Shown one piece after another: positions 20,404-29,115 of a stretch of 54,733 nucleotides of DNA. The position numbers and the translations under genes are program-made. Source of the DNA: Siphonobacter sp. SORGH_AS_0500 (GTDB lineage: Bacteria; Bacteroidota; Bacteroidia; Cytophagales; Spirosomataceae). Numbering within the stretch: position 1 is the stretch's first letter; each line of letters opens with the position of its first letter. The stretch spans positions 1 to 54,733 of the forward strand of contig NZ_NHPP01000025.1 of NCBI RefSeq assembly GCF_002838835.1, in the 5' to 3' direction. A model generated the notes under the pieces. It had not been told where the DNA came from. It worked only from the letters and a program-made list of their open reading frames with translations, and did no database searches.

Positions 20404-21515
20404 ATGATTCGGAACACAATCGCGGTCGTGCTGGCCTATGCGTTGGCTCAGACCGCCTGCTTTTCACAAACAACCGTAACGGAGGATTTTAAACCCTCCA
20501 CTTTGAATCAACCCGGTCAGGAATACCCGCAGGTCAACTCGCAGGGGTATGCCCGGTTTCGCATCAAGGCCCCTCAAGCGGATAGTGTGCGAGTGAGTCT
20601 AGGCCTGGGCGGGAAAGGCGGAACGCTGCTTACCAAAAGCGACGACGGCTTTTGGGTAGGCACGACGGCCGGACCCATGGATGAGGGTTTCCATTATTAC
20701 AACGTAACCATTGACGGTGGGAAATTCAATGACCCCGGGGCTAAGAACTATTACGGCTCGGTACGCTGGGAGAGCGGCATCGAGATTCCCGCCCATGATC
20801 AGGATTTTTACGCCCTGAAAGATGTTCCGCATGGCCACGTACAGCAGGTGCTTTTCCCGTCTAAAAGTACAAATACCTCCCGCCGGGCTTTTGTGTATAC
20901 GCCACCGGGATACGAAAAGGAATCCTCAAAAAAATATCCGGTATTATATCTCCAGCACGGCTGGGGCGAAGATGAAACCGCTTGGAGTAATCAGGGACAT
21001 GCCAATCTGATCATGGACAATCTGATTGCCGAGGGAAAAATCAAACCCTTTATCATTGTGATGACTTACGGCATGACGAATGAAGTGAAAATGGGCGGCA
21101 TCCGTAATTTCAAGATTGAACCCTTTCAAACGGTGTTGGTCGATGAGCTAATTCCGTACGTAGATACGCACTTCCGAACCCTGGCTAACCGCTCCAATCG
21201 GGCGATGGCCGGACTGTCGATGGGGGGCATGGAAACGCATACCATCACCCTCAACAAACCCGAAGTGTTCGGCTATTACGGCCTCCTCAGCGGTGGATTG
21301 TATACGCCGGAAGAGTTAAAAGATCAACCCAAAGCCCATTTGCTTTTCATCAGTTGCGGCAGTAAGGAGCGACCCGAAGCCGTGAAAAAGGCTGCTGAGA
21401 CTTGAAAAAGGCGGGGTACAACGCCGTTTCCTACGTCTCCGCCAATACCGGCCACGAATTCCAGACCTGGCGACGGAGCCTCCACGAACTGGCTCCACTG
21501 CTGTTCAAGAACTAA
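20404..21515 (+). CDS. CE1-like esterase 3 (one frameshift near the 3' end)
   Basis: The third tandem esterase. A signal peptide is followed by an E-set domain (YARFRIKAPQADSVRVSLG ... HYYNVTIDGG) and the hydrolase domain with YTPPGYEKES, HGWGEDETAW and nucleophile Ser272 in AGLSMGGME. The frame breaks near 21399: one base is missing in GAGAC. Restoring it reads AAEDLKKAGYNAVSYV and recovers the catalytic His region TGHEFQTWRRSLHELAPLLFKN, with a stop at 21513-21515 (370 aa). Without correction the protein would lose its catalytic His. It resembles the C-terminal half of esterase 4 more than esterases 1 and 2. Confidence 0.88.
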
Positions 21516-21580
21516 CCTAATCCACTGACTACTTCCGGATCATTATCCTTCCGAAGGATCGGTTTATCTATCCATTCCTT

Positions 21581-23511
21581 ATGAACCTTAAATTCCTATT
21601 CCTCAGTACCTTTTGGGTCGTAACCTGGGGTGCTGCCTTGGCTCAGCCTACGGTCAAAGAAGCCCCCAAAGGTTTTGATGTGGCCCGATCTGATATCGCT
21701 CACGGCAAACTGGATACCGTAAGCTATGATTCAAAAACGGTGGGCGTCAAGCGGAAAGCTTTGATCTATACGCCGCCCGGATACGCCAAAAACAAAAAAT
21801 ATCCCGTCCTGTATCTGTTGCATGGGATTGGCGGCGACGAGAAAGAGTGGCTAAACGGCGGCAAACCTCAGGTCATTCTGGATAACCTGTACGCCGAAAA
21901 CAAACTCGAACCGATGATCGTCGTTATGCCTAATGGGCGGGCCATGAAAAATGACCGTCCGATTGGTAATATTTTCGATAAGGAAAAAGTAGAAGCGTTC
22001 AGTACCTTTGAGAAAGATCTACTGAACGATCTGATTCCCTTTGTCGAGAAAAAATACCCCGCTTTGAAGGACCGCGAACATCGGGCCATTGCGGGACTCT
22101 CGATGGGGGGCGGGCAATCGCTCAATTTCGGCTTGGGCAATCTGGACAAATTCGCCTGGGTCGGCGGCTTCTCTTCGGCCCCCAACACTAGAAAACCGGA
22201 AGAGCTGGTACCCAATCCGGAAGAAGCAAAAAAGAAACTAAAGCTGCTCTGGATTTCCTGCGGCGATAAAGACAACCTGATTACCTTCAGCAAACGCACG
22301 CACGACTATCTATTTGAGAAGCGGGTGCCGCACGTATACTATGTCGAACCGGGCGTACATGATTTCAAAGTCTGGAAAAACGGGCTGTACATGTTTTCCC
22401 AGTTTCTCTTCAAGCCCGTTGATGTAGCGTCCCTTTCCAAATACACGGTGCTGGGCACGTCGGCGACTACCAATATTCGTAACGCCTCGTATCCGCAGAT
22501 TTTACCGGATAATCGGGTGGTGTTTCGGGTAAAAGCTCCCGAGGCTCAGAAAGTACAGGTAGACCTGGGCAAGAAGTATGATATGGTGAAAGATACCAGC
22601 GGATTCTGGACGGTGACGACGGATTCCGTAAGCCGGGGATTTCACTATTATTCCCTGCTGATTGATGGAGTGGCCGTAGCTGATCCGGCCAGCGAATCTT
22701 TTTACGGCATGAGCCGGATGGCAAGTGGTATCGAAATTCCGGACCCGGACGGCAGTTACTTCGCCCTGAAAGAAGTGCCGCACGGCGACATTCGGATGAA
22801 GCGGTATTTTTCACCCGTGACGAATAGCTGGCGGCGGGTTTACGTGTATGCTCCTCCGGGCTACGATAAGAATGCCGGCGAAACCTACCCGGTTCTGTAC
22901 CTCTTGCACGGCGGTGGGGAAGATGAACGCGGCTGGGCGACCCAGGGTAAAACGGATCTGATTCTGGACAATCTGATTGCCGACCAACAGGCAAAACCCA
23001 TGCTGGTTGTTATGCTGGACGGAAACGTGAGTATGGGCGGCGGACTGGCGGGCTTCAACGAAAATGTACTGAAAGCCTTCGAAAGTGAATTGAAGCAAGC
23101 GGTGATCCCCCTGATTGAAAGTAACTACCGCGTCAAAAGGAGCCGGGTAACCGAGCCTTGGCGGGTTTGTCGATGGGCGGTCTTCAAACGCTGTACGCGG
23201 GCGTGAAAAATACCGATCTCTTTTCGTATCTGGGCGTATTCAGCTCGGGCTGGTTTGCCAACAATCCAACGCTCTCCGACCCGCAATATGCCTTCATGAA
23301 AACCAATGCTTCAACCATCAATACCAACCTGAAACAGCTCTGGATTTCGATGGGGGGCCCCGAAGACATTGCGTTCCAGAATTGTAAAATCATGCGACAA
23401 AAGTTCGATGAGCTAGGAATCAAGTATCAGTACAGCGAATACCCCGGCGGGCATACCTGGCCCGTCTGGCGGCACGATCTGTACTCGTTTGTTCCTTTGT
23501 TATTTAAGTAA
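21581..23511 (+). CDS. CE1-like esterase 4, two catalytic domains in one protein (one frameshift)
   Basis: Layout: signal peptide (AALAQPTV), esterase domain A (about 25-285: YTPPGYAKN, HGIGGDEKEW, Ser174 in AGLSMGGGQ, Asp in CGDKDN, His in PGVHDFKVW), a central E-set module (VVFRVKAPEAQKVQVDLG), then esterase domain B (about 400-643: YAPPGYDKN, HGGGEDERGW, Ser531 in AGLSMGGLQ, His in PGGHTWPVW). Both triads look complete. One A is missing from the A-run at 23135-23138; correction reads KEPGNRALAGLSMGG and gives 643 aa. It probably arose by in-frame fusion of duplicated neighbours. A terminator follows at 23575. Confidence 0.88.
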
Positions 23512-23574
23512 AGTGCTGCCCCTCCAACCCCGAAAATTCGCTGCTTTTGACTTTTTATAAGGGTACTGGCAGTG

Positions 23575-23612
23575 AAAAGAAAAATCCACCTCACCGGGTG
23601 GATTTTTCTTTT
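23575..23612 (+). terminator. Strong intrinsic terminator after the esterase cluster
   Basis: A 16-bp stem (23575-23590 with 23597-23612) with a TCACCG loop; the 3' arm runs straight into T-rich CTTTTTG. It closes the rightward enzyme transcript. Confidence 0.85.
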
Positions 23613-23734
23613 TGTTAAAAAGCTGTCTAGGATATAGAATCGAAGATCAGGGCTTTTGAAACTTTGAGGGATAAGGCACCCACCTGCCTTATCATAGGAA
23701 CGAGACGGAATGGATTTAAACTAAACCCCTTATC

Positions 23735-23852
23735 TGTCATCTCGAACGAAGTGAGAGACCTTGGGTGGAATGGGGCGGGTTTAGTCAGTTAGCACCTGAC
23801 CCAACAAGCTCGCAAAAGATCATAAGATTACTCGCTTTGCTCTGAATGACAG
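23735..23852. repeat. Interspersed TGTCATCTCGAACG...ATGACA repeat, copy 2
   Basis: It begins TGTCATCTCGAACGAAGTG (23735) and ends CGCTTTGCTCTGAATGACA. The same start, similar end and comparable length as copy 1 at 16542-16647, while the middle differs. The ends can pair into a long hairpin. Confidence 0.65.
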
Positions 23853-23903
23853 ATGCTGATGATAATGTGATTATCATCAGCACTAAACTAGGCACCGCCT
23901 TGT

Positions 23904-24020
23904 CCCCGGATGAAATCCGGGGCTATTCATATTCAACCCCGCTGGGGTTGTTTTTATAATAGGTTTACAACCAATAACCCCGGAGGGTTCAACACGGATA
24001 GCCCCGGATGAAATCCGGGG
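23904..24020. repeat. Element bounded by two identical CCCCGGAT palindromes
   Basis: CCCCGGATGAAATCCGGGG occurs at both ends (23904-23922 and 24002-24020), each an 8-bp stem with a GAA loop. Between them lie CAACCCC-GCT-GGGGTTG (23934-23950) and a similar AACCCC/GGGTT pair. This compact 117-bp palindromic unit looks like a small mobile or structured non-coding element. Confidence 0.6.
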
Positions 24021-24108
24021 AAGCAAGCAAGTAAGCTCCTCCGCTTCGCTCTCGCTGACAGATCGCTGCATAAACTTTTATTTTTAGACAGTCGCTAGGA
24101 TTTGCAAA

Positions 24109-26030
24109 CTACTGATCCGTTCGGAACGGAGAGGCGGGTAAGCCTTCTTTATTGTAAAGATTGGCGTGAACCGGGTTGTCGGCCCAGGCATAACGAACGT
24201 ACTGTGGATTAAGCACTTCATCGCTCCAGACTACTACTTGATCCCCCTCAATCCGGGCTTGTGCCCAGACAAACTTCTTGTCACTACCCGCAATCGCGAA
24301 GTCACCCAGGGGTTCGCCGTCAATGGCCTGCAAGCCACTTCCGACGTTCGTGAAGCTGAGTTTTATTTTATTTCCCTGTATCGTGGCCGACTGAAACAGC
24401 GGTCCGGAAGCGACTATATTTTCGTGATAAACTGTTTTTAGGGCCGTTCGGGCCAGGCGTTCGCCCACGTCTTTTTTGTTATCGGGGTGAATATCATTCC
24501 ATTCCCCCAAGTCAATCGCCACGGCCATCGCCGTATTCGGCACCGAAAGAGCTTTCAGTTGAGCTTCCCGCATCAGGGCCCAGTTACTCTCGCCGGGCAG
24601 GTATTGGTAATCCATGTAGCCGGGCAGTTGTACGTACAAAAAGGGTAGCGATTCCTGTTGCCACAGCCGCCGCCAGTTTTGAATCAGGGCGGGTAACAGT
24701 TGAGCATACGCCTGTGGTTGTCCGGCATTACTTTCGCCCTGATACCAGCAAAACCCTTTGATTGCGTAGGGAAGTAAAGGGAGCAACCATGGCATTAAAC
24801 AAAGCCGTCGGCTGATTCTGAGCATTCAGGCCTCCCTGGAACTCCGCCCCGAGGGCTGGGGCTTGAACCACAGAGGCCAACTTTATACTGCCACGTTCCT
24901 TTCAGTTCTACGGTATCGGTTCCGGCGAAAAGGCAGTAGGGTTTATCCGGTACGAAACCACCTTTGCCTCCGGTATTCGTTACCCGAACCACGATGGTGT
25001 TTTTCCCTGCCTTTAGTATGTTTGCGGGGACAGGATAACGTCGCTGGGGGTATTGATAAGCCGTTTTTGCAATCAGAATACCATTGATGTACAGCTCATC
25101 CGCATCGACAATCCGACCCAGAAAAACCTTGGCGGCTTTCCCCACCATCGTCGCCGGAAGTTCCAGCTCCCGCCGATACCAGACGATACCGTTCAGGTCT
25201 TTCACTCCCTGATCTTCCCAATAGCCGGGAACGTTGATGGGCCGCCAGCCTTTGGAGGAGTCATTGACCTCGTACACTTCGGGGAGCTTCCAGACCCGCA
25301 TCGGTCGGGGCTGCGGGGTCGTGACTCGCCGCATCAGGCTTTGAACGTAGGCTGTGTCTTTATTTTTTTGCAAAGTGGCGACTGCGTCGGGAAAGTTTCG
25401 CAACCCCTCTTCACTCATCCAGGCTTCAATGGGCGTGCCTCCCACGCTGGCATTGATGATACCAATCGGGACTTTATACTTTTCATGGAGTGTTTTCGCG
25501 AAAAAATAGGCAACTGCCGAAAAGGGCCGAACCTCCTCACCCACAGCGGCTTTCCATTGTCCCTGCGGCAACTCGGCCTGCGGGCTTTGAAGGTTGGTCA
25601 GCGTTGGTACCCAGAATTGCCGGATTTGGGGGTAATTAGCTGTTTTAATTTCCTGAGCGTAGGTAACATCATGAATATTTAATTGATGCACCATGTTACT
25701 CTGACCACTGCAAAACCAGACATCTCCCAGTAAAATATCCTGAATGGTAATCCGATTACTCCCGGCAATTTCCATCTGAAAAGGCCCACCAGCGGGTAGG
25801 GCGGGTAGGCCTATCTGCCATTTACGGTTCGATGATGTAGTGGTCTTATACGTTTTGTTTTGGAAACGTACGGTTACTTTTTCGCCGGGTTTGGCCCAGC
25901 CCCAAATCGTTAATGGAGTGTCCCGCTGGAGGATCATGCCGTCACTAATGAATTTCGGCAAACGAACCTGAGCGGAAAGCGAAAAGCCAATGAGAACAAG
26001 AAAATAAAAAAGGAAAGCTGATTTTTTCAT
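24109..26030 (-). CDS. Sialate O-acetylesterase-like carbohydrate esterase (two frame breaks)
   Basis: A secreted SGNH esterase (SASA family). I chose the ATG at 26030 (MKKSAFLFYFLVLIGFSLSAQ), which starts a clean signal peptide. The N-terminal sandwich is followed by nucleophile Ser111 in CSGQSNMVHQ. A GH2-like jelly-roll insert (about 270-380: WYRRELELPATMVG, ADELYINGILIAKT) splits the catalytic domain, as usual in this family. The second half has WYQGESNAG and the catalytic DIHPDNKKDVG. The frame changes twice, near 24875 and near 24779. The middle stretch reads VVQAPALGAEFQGGLNAQNQ in the third frame, which proves both shifts. Corrected length is about 639 aa. A plant-glycan acetyl substrate is as likely as sialate. 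Confidence 0.85.
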
Positions 26031-26412
26031 GAAGGTATCGATGAACGAGAATGCTGGCGAGAGCAGCCAGATCACGGAAAGAGTATGGCTACTAAAATAC
26101 AAGGTAGGCCCTGAGAATGCTAGAACTTTTCAGCTAAACTTTTGCTCAAAGTGTATAGGACTGTCTAAAATGTATAATTGTATAATCCTCATGCGAAGCA
26201 TAGCTTCTGAAACCCTCTTCGACTGAAAACAGGAAAGCAAGATCAGTAGGTTTATTCGCTTTGGATGACAGGTTTGTAGGGGGAACGGCAGGTGAGAACC
26301 TGCCTCATTGAAGGAACGAGATGGAACCTCGCACCAGTGGGCCATGTCAGTCTCTATGGTTTAAACCCAAAATCCCTAATAAAGCCGCCTACCTCACAGG
26401 TTCCCCAGTAGC

Positions 26413-26572
26413 GACGCGACTGTATCTGGGTAAGAGGCGGTTTTTGGGTACCTCTGTATTCCTTACCTACGCCGTGGTTGGTGCCTTACCAAACAATGTT
26501 TGCGTACAAACGACTGGGGACTGGTGAGACACCAGCCATGGCGGAGAGAGTCAAAGGCGATACAGTCGCGTC
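26413..26572. repeat. Imperfect large inverted repeat
   Basis: GACGCGACTGTATC (26413-26426) is exactly inverted at 26559-26572. Inside it, CGCCGTGGTTGGTG (around 26470) and CACCAGCCATGGCG (around 26530) form a second imperfect inverted pair, giving a nested cruciform of about 160 bp. It may be a mobile-element remnant or a structured RNA. Confidence 0.5.
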
Positions 26573-26622
26573 TCCACTCTTTAAAAACCAAAAAGGCTTT
26601 TACTAGATTACAGAGTCTCCCA

Positions 26623-26650
26623 CAGTCGCCGGCTCTAGCGGAGCGACTGC
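26623..26650. repeat. CAGTCGCTCGGCTCTAGC-type palindrome, copy 1
   Basis: CAGTCGCCGGCTCTAGCGGAGCGACTGC is a near-palindrome closely matching the reverse complement of the copy at 26750-26779. The pair lies about 100 bp apart around the REP-like copy at 26692. Confidence 0.6.
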
Positions 26651-26691
26651 GAGAAAATGAAAGGGACAAATCCATAGACTTCAGTCCCACC

Positions 26692-26715
26692 GATGCCAGC
26701 TTTTTCGCTGGCATC
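26692..26715. repeat. REP-like palindrome, copy 3
   Basis: GATGCCAGC-TTTTTC-GCTGGCATC is the reverse-oriented form of the TGCCAGC-GAAAAA-GCTGGCA element at 7673-7696. Stem and loop are both conserved, 19 kb away. Confidence 0.7.
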
Positions 26716-26749
26716 ATTCGTCTAACATCCAATTGTTGATATCCATTCC

Positions 26750-26779
26750 GCAGTCACTCGGCTAGAGCCGAGCGACTGC
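26750..26779. repeat. CAGTCGCTCGGCTCTAGC-type palindrome, copy 2
   Basis: A 14-bp stem with one G-T pair: GCAGTCACTCGGCT with AGCCGAGCGACTGC around a 2-nt loop. It is similar to copy 1 at 26623-26650. Confidence 0.6.
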
Positions 26780-27157
26780 GGGAGCGACTCGGAGGCATCA
26801 GTAAGGTCCTCCGCTCTGCTTGACAGATTAAAATAGAAAATTTTTTAACGAATAGGATATGATGATGAAAAGGCAAATTATATCACTTAAAATAATGATC
26901 GATGAGTCACGTATATTTTTCAATTAAATCTTCATGATTCAGATCGCTCCTAAGAGATATATCAATAAAAGTGATGAATATTGCCTTTAAATAATAATCT
27001 ATTATATCTGATTTTAATAAGATTGGTCATGAGATTTTGCTTATTATATTATTGAGTATAAGAAAATATAATGAGGATTTAAAATTCATAATTATTTATT
27101 ATGTGAATCTTAAATTTTACATTCTTTAAATGCTCATTCATGCTTTGTAATTTTTAG

Positions 27158-27165
27158 TATATTTG
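27158..27165 (+). promoter_or_regulatory. Putative -7 element of the recombinase promoter
   Basis: TATATTTG matches the Bacteroidota -7 consensus TAnnTTTG exactly and lies 45 bp before the recombinase ATG. A TTTG 10 bp upstream is too close to be a normal -33 box, so this is tentative. Confidence 0.4.
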
Positions 27166-27210
27166 AAGAATTTCTGCCGTGGAACAGGTAATTAATAAAA
27201 TAATTTAAAA

Positions 27211-27872
27211 ATGAGAGAAGCGTTTGTGGCTTATTACCGAGTCTCCACTCAAAAGCAGGGAAGGTCCGGGTTAGGACTTGAAGCCCAGAAGCAGGCCGTT
27301 GAAAATTTTGTGACTTCCAGAGGGGAGGTGCTTACCAGCTTTACCGACATCGAATCCGGAAAGAAAAATGAACGGCCCCAACTACAGGCCGCCATCGCCC
27401 ACTGTAAATCTAATGGAGCCACCTTACTCATCGCGAAACTGGATCGATTGACTCGTAATGTAGCCTTTGTCTTTACCCTTCGGGATTCGGGGGTGAACTT
27501 CGTGTGTTGCGACATGCCAGAAGCCAATACCCTCACCATTGGTATCCTGGCTACCATGGCTCAGCACGAGCGAGAGCTGATTGCAGATCGAACGAAAAAA
27601 GCTTTGGCCGAAAAGAAAAAAAGGGGTTTTACTTTAGGTACTCCGGCTAACTTAACGGAACAAGCTAAACGCAAAGGAACACTCCATACGCAATTGAATG
27701 CCCAGGCCGATCAAAACAACCGCCGGGCCGGAGCGTTCGCGAAGAAACTACGGGATTTTGGGTATAGCTGGGCCGAAATTGCTCGCCAACTTAATGCGAA
27801 TGGATTTACTACTCGTAAGGGGGAAGCTTTCAGATTGTGCAGGTTCAGCGGGTTGTTAAACTATTTAAATAA
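27211..27872 (+). CDS. Small serine recombinase (resolvase/invertase family; frameshift at 3' end)
   Basis: A site-specific DNA recombinase with the catalytic serine in YYRVSTQKQG (Ser12). The resolvase core is complete: GLEAQKQAVENFV, IAKLDRLTRNVAFV, ATMAQHERELIADRTKKAL. A C-terminal HTH-like region follows (YSWAEIARQLNANGFTTRKG). One base is missing at 27828-27831; restoring a C reads AFQIVQVQRVVKLFK with a stop at 27870-27872 (220 aa). Uncorrected, it runs to 27891 with an unrelated tail. It is isolated in AT-rich DNA. No flanking inverted crossover sites are recognisable, so a local invertible switch is not supported. It more likely belongs to an acquired patch with the downstream restriction and toxin-like genes. 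Confidence 0.85.
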
Positions 27873-28047
27873 CTCATTAATTAGCTTATAATGGTGCATA
27901 GTAATGACGTAGACGATAGAGGAATTGACTTTGCTTTACATTTAGGTTAAGAGAAATATATCAATGTTTAATCGAAAACCATTTTAGAACTAATACTTAT
28001 TTTTAGGAGATCATTATTTGACATGATACTATTTGTCGTATTTGACG

Positions 28048-28197
28048 ATGATAAATGAGATTTGTAAAGATAGAAATTATGGATTAAAAGAATTAGCTGA
28101 CTTACTGATTACTATTTTTTATAAGATAATATCCTTATTGGAGTTATATCGGGAATTAACTTTAATAAATATAGAGCTTAATAATAATCGTGGATAG
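28048..28197 (+). CDS. Possible 49-aa protein, function unknown
   Basis: ATG at 28048, stop at 28195-28197. The product begins MINEICKDRNYGLKELADLL and is rich in Leu/Ile with an amphipathic look. GLKELADLL faintly resembles the first helix of an HTH. It has no clear ribosome site and no family recognised. In DNA this AT-rich such a frame may occur by chance, so confidence is low. Confidence 0.2.
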   Translation: MINEICKDRNYGLKELADLLITIFYKIISLLELYRELTLINIELNNNRG

Positions 28198-28269
28198 TTA
28201 TAGGGTTAAATCAACTAGTATATGATTTTGAATTGGTATTGAATAAATTTTACTTACTATAGAGAATGC

Positions 28270-28302
28270 AGCAAGTCATTCCATTTTTTTAAATGACTTG
28301 CT
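28270..28302. terminator. Hairpin between recombinase region and restriction-gene remnant
   Basis: AGCAAGTCATT (28270-28280) pairs with AATGACTTGCT (28292-28302); the loop holds a T7 run. It may terminate the minus-strand remnant, which ends at 28316. Confidence 0.5.
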
Positions 28303-28315
28303 ACGTTTTATCTTA

Positions 28316-28975
28316 CTACTTCTTCAATCCATGTAAAGTAGCATAACTAGATACGGTAAGGCGATGTACTCCAAGGATTCGTGCAATAGCACTGTACGAA
28401 AAGATTGCCGGTTCAGCAATCTCTTTATAAAAATATTCTGTTTTGCGATCCCCGAGTCTACCTGCTTCGAAATCAATAAACTTTTGAACCAATCGCTTGT
28501 TCTGGGCGAAGACTCGTTCAAAAATACTTCCATCAAAAATGAACCACTCGTAAATGTTGGAAGCAATTACGTGTTTAATTTCTATGTTCTTACCAGTGAT
28601 GCGTTCCCGTAAATAATATAAATGTAGTTCCTAGAAAGCTTTCGTATTAAGCTTTCCAAGGCTTAACATTTCTGCCTTATTAGTGGGCTTTTTAATTTCC
28701 AGTATAACGCCTACTGAAGTGTGGGAAGAGTTTCCATTGTGAATGACTAAATCATTACGACCCTTCGTGTTGATATAATGGTTAGGCGAGTAATACGTGG
28801 CTTCTAAAAAACGAGAAACAATATTCTTATGAAACTCTTCAGATTCCAGCTCATGAACCTGATCTAGCACTTGGATCAGGTTCTTTTTGAATTTTTTAAT
28901 ATCAATTCGATTAGGCTTAACTTTTAGAAAGGCTTTGTTAATTACCTGGCGGGGTTTCAGTAAAGAAAAACTCAT
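28316..28975 (-). pseudogene. Remnant of type IIG restriction-modification enzyme (N-terminal part only)
   Basis: The start MSFSLLKPRQVINKAFLKVK and the blocks HYINTKGRNDLVIHNG, VILEIKKPTNKAEM, YYLRERITGKNIEIKH, IYEWFIFDG and DFEAGRLGDRKTEYFYKEIAEP match the N-terminal region of large Eco57I-like class I methyltransferase/nuclease proteins in Bacteroidota (normally over 1000 aa). Only about 190 residues remain. Codon 115 is an in-frame TAG (28631-28633) at a place expected to be Gln (CAG). After EIAEP the sequence switches to YSAIARILGVHRLTVSSYAT, an HTH tail resembling that of resolvases, then stops. No methyltransferase motifs remain. Unlike the other broken genes this involves no indel, so it looks like true decay. 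Confidence 0.75.
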
Positions 28976-29115
28976 AATCGTTGATTTCTATTGGTGCGGA
29001 TTTGGTCAATTATAAAGTCAACCAAAATAAGAAATATAATCAATGATTAGATCTATTTTATATTTAATATTAACCTGAGCTATAAGGGTTAACTTAAAAA
29101 TATATTACTTTCTAC

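Larger units (their letters stand above)
23613..24108. other. Repeat-filled intergenic gap
   Basis: Non-coding. It holds the long TGTCATCTCGAACG repeat (copy 2) and the double CCCCGGAT palindrome element; both are listed separately. A fragment CTTCGCTCTCGCTGACAG at 24045-24062 resembles the right end of the long repeat. Confidence 0.6.
26031..27210. other. 1.2-kb intergenic region: palindromic repeats, then AT-rich DNA
   Basis: 26031-26300 includes a degraded end of the long interspersed repeat (CGCTTTGGATGACAGG near 26260). 26370-26780 is dense with palindromes, listed separately. 26830-27210 is strikingly AT-rich without a gene and leads into the recombinase. No coding signal is seen. Confidence 0.6.
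27873..28315. other. AT-rich gap downstream of the recombinase
   Basis: Very AT-rich. The only reading frame of note is a 49-codon one at 28048-28197. An 11-bp hairpin (28270-28302) lies at the right end. Nothing else is recognisable. Confidence 0.5.

Noticed and set aside
25053..25682. 209-codon open frame on the plus strand
   Set aside because: It lies opposite the sialate-O-acetylesterase-like gene, whose motifs are clear; no signal peptide or domain on this strand.
26321..26739. Several 65-90-codon frames on both strands in the palindrome region
   Set aside because: They arise from palindromic repeats, so both strands read similarly; no protein features.
23613..26830. CRISPR array in the repeat-rich gaps
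   Set aside because: Repeats are few, palindromic, irregularly spaced and without uniform spacers; no cas genes are present.
27211..27872. Serine recombinase as a phase-variation switch for nearby susC or enzyme genes
   Set aside because: I found no pair of inverted crossover sites flanking a promoter or gene segment in the window, so the idea has no support here.
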